Assembly: GCA_902801465.1 (NCBI GenBank)
Contig: CADCIH010000006.1
Location: forward strand, 24,456 to 88,455
Direction of reading: 5' to 3'
Origin: an uncultured Bacteroidia bacterium
Lineage (GTDB): Bacteria; Bacteroidota; Bacteroidia; Bacteroidales; F082
DNA length: 64,000 nucleotides
Part shown: positions 63,786 to 64,000 of the stretch, piece after piece
How the letters are laid out: each line of letters opens with the position of its first letter
Position numbering within the stretch: the first letter of the stretch is position 1
Made by a program: the position numbers and the translations under genes
Notes under the pieces: model-generated
Database searches by the model: none
Seen by the model: the letters and a program-made list of their open reading frames with translations, nothing else
What the model was told of the DNA's origin: nothing

Positions 63786-63963
63786 CACAATTATTTCAAA
63801 CTTTTAACAAAAAGATATTAATATTTTATATAGTATTGGGTTTCAGAACGATATTTCTCTTTCTCAAGTCGGACTTTTTCAAGGGTTCGACGACGCAAAA
63901 ATACAAAATAATTCTTTCCCAAAAGGGGGAAAAGAATAACAAAACAACACTTTTTTTCTGAGC

Positions 63964-63998
63964 CGTCAAGCTGCCGGATCTGTTTTTTTTGTTACCTC
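63964..63998. repeat. Direct repeat, right copy, flanking the toxin-antitoxin pair
   Basis: Second copy of the repeat at 63155-63188, 809 bp away in the same orientation. The region 63786-63963 between the operon promoter and this repeat is AT-rich and shows no gene. Confidence 0.8.
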
Positions 63999-64000
63999 AC

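Overview
The window reads as a chromosomal segment of an anaerobic member of the Bacteroidota, most likely an uncultured Bacteroidales from a gut-like habitat. This rests on several signs: -7 promoter boxes of the TAnnTTTG type in front of many genes; exported proteins that end in type IX secretion (T9SS) sorting domains; a PtpA/DPP-IV-type peptidase close to that of Porphyromonas; the ileS-dksA-like-lspA gene order; and [FeFe]-hydrogenase maturation genes. I cannot name a genus.

Layout. 0-3.4 kb: hairpin repeats, hydF-hydG, a strong bidirectional terminator, then a two-gene cassette (DUF6169-like protein and an overlapping 50-residue protein). 3.4-3.9 kb: an AT-rich gap with a good promoter and long-range pairing, which I read as a candidate structured RNA. 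3.9-8.1 kb: a giant mosaic T9SS protein and a tiny exported membrane protein. 8.1-11.6 kb: PtpA-like peptidase, FMN-binding lipoprotein, uridine kinase. 11.7-15.8 kb: a small putative integrative element at the 3' end of tRNA-Gln, carrying a tyrosine recombinase, a lipoprotein and a 5'-truncated 2-oxoacid:ferredoxin oxidoreductase subunit. 16-22.4 kb: LRR lipoprotein-BlaI-BlaR1 operon, a decayed MNT-HEPN pair and an FtsX-type permease, with three copies of one palindrome. 22.4-38.4 kb: mostly housekeeping genes on the minus strand (glnS, sbcDC, C69 dipeptidase, asd-ribF, gpmA, lspA). 38.5-50.4 kb: ileS, an M6 protease, an SPFH protein and a CoA-ester catabolic cluster resembling leucine degradation. 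50.5-55.6 kb: envelope proteins. 55.7-57 kb: tRNA-Pro and a zeta-toxin-like gene. 56.6-59.9 kb: alpha-L-fucosidase and a T9SS protein. 59.9-63.1 kb: leuS. 63.1-64 kb: a RelE/ParE-type toxin-antitoxin pair between direct repeats.

The most unusual aspect is repeat biology. At least five kinds of palindromic or tandem element lie between genes, and several sit inside essential coding sequences without breaking the frame. One family encodes [13 protein letters not shown] peptides, always in the same frame, in ileS (twice), leuS and a biotin carboxylase. A 78-nt perfect cruciform adds 26 codons to a lamin-tail protein, and asd carries a Gly/Ala-rich insert. Separately, leuS holds a roughly 112-residue insert that looks like a DUF559/VSR-type (PD-(D/E)XK) nuclease domain just before the KMSKS region. 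These are the leading candidates for something undescribed.
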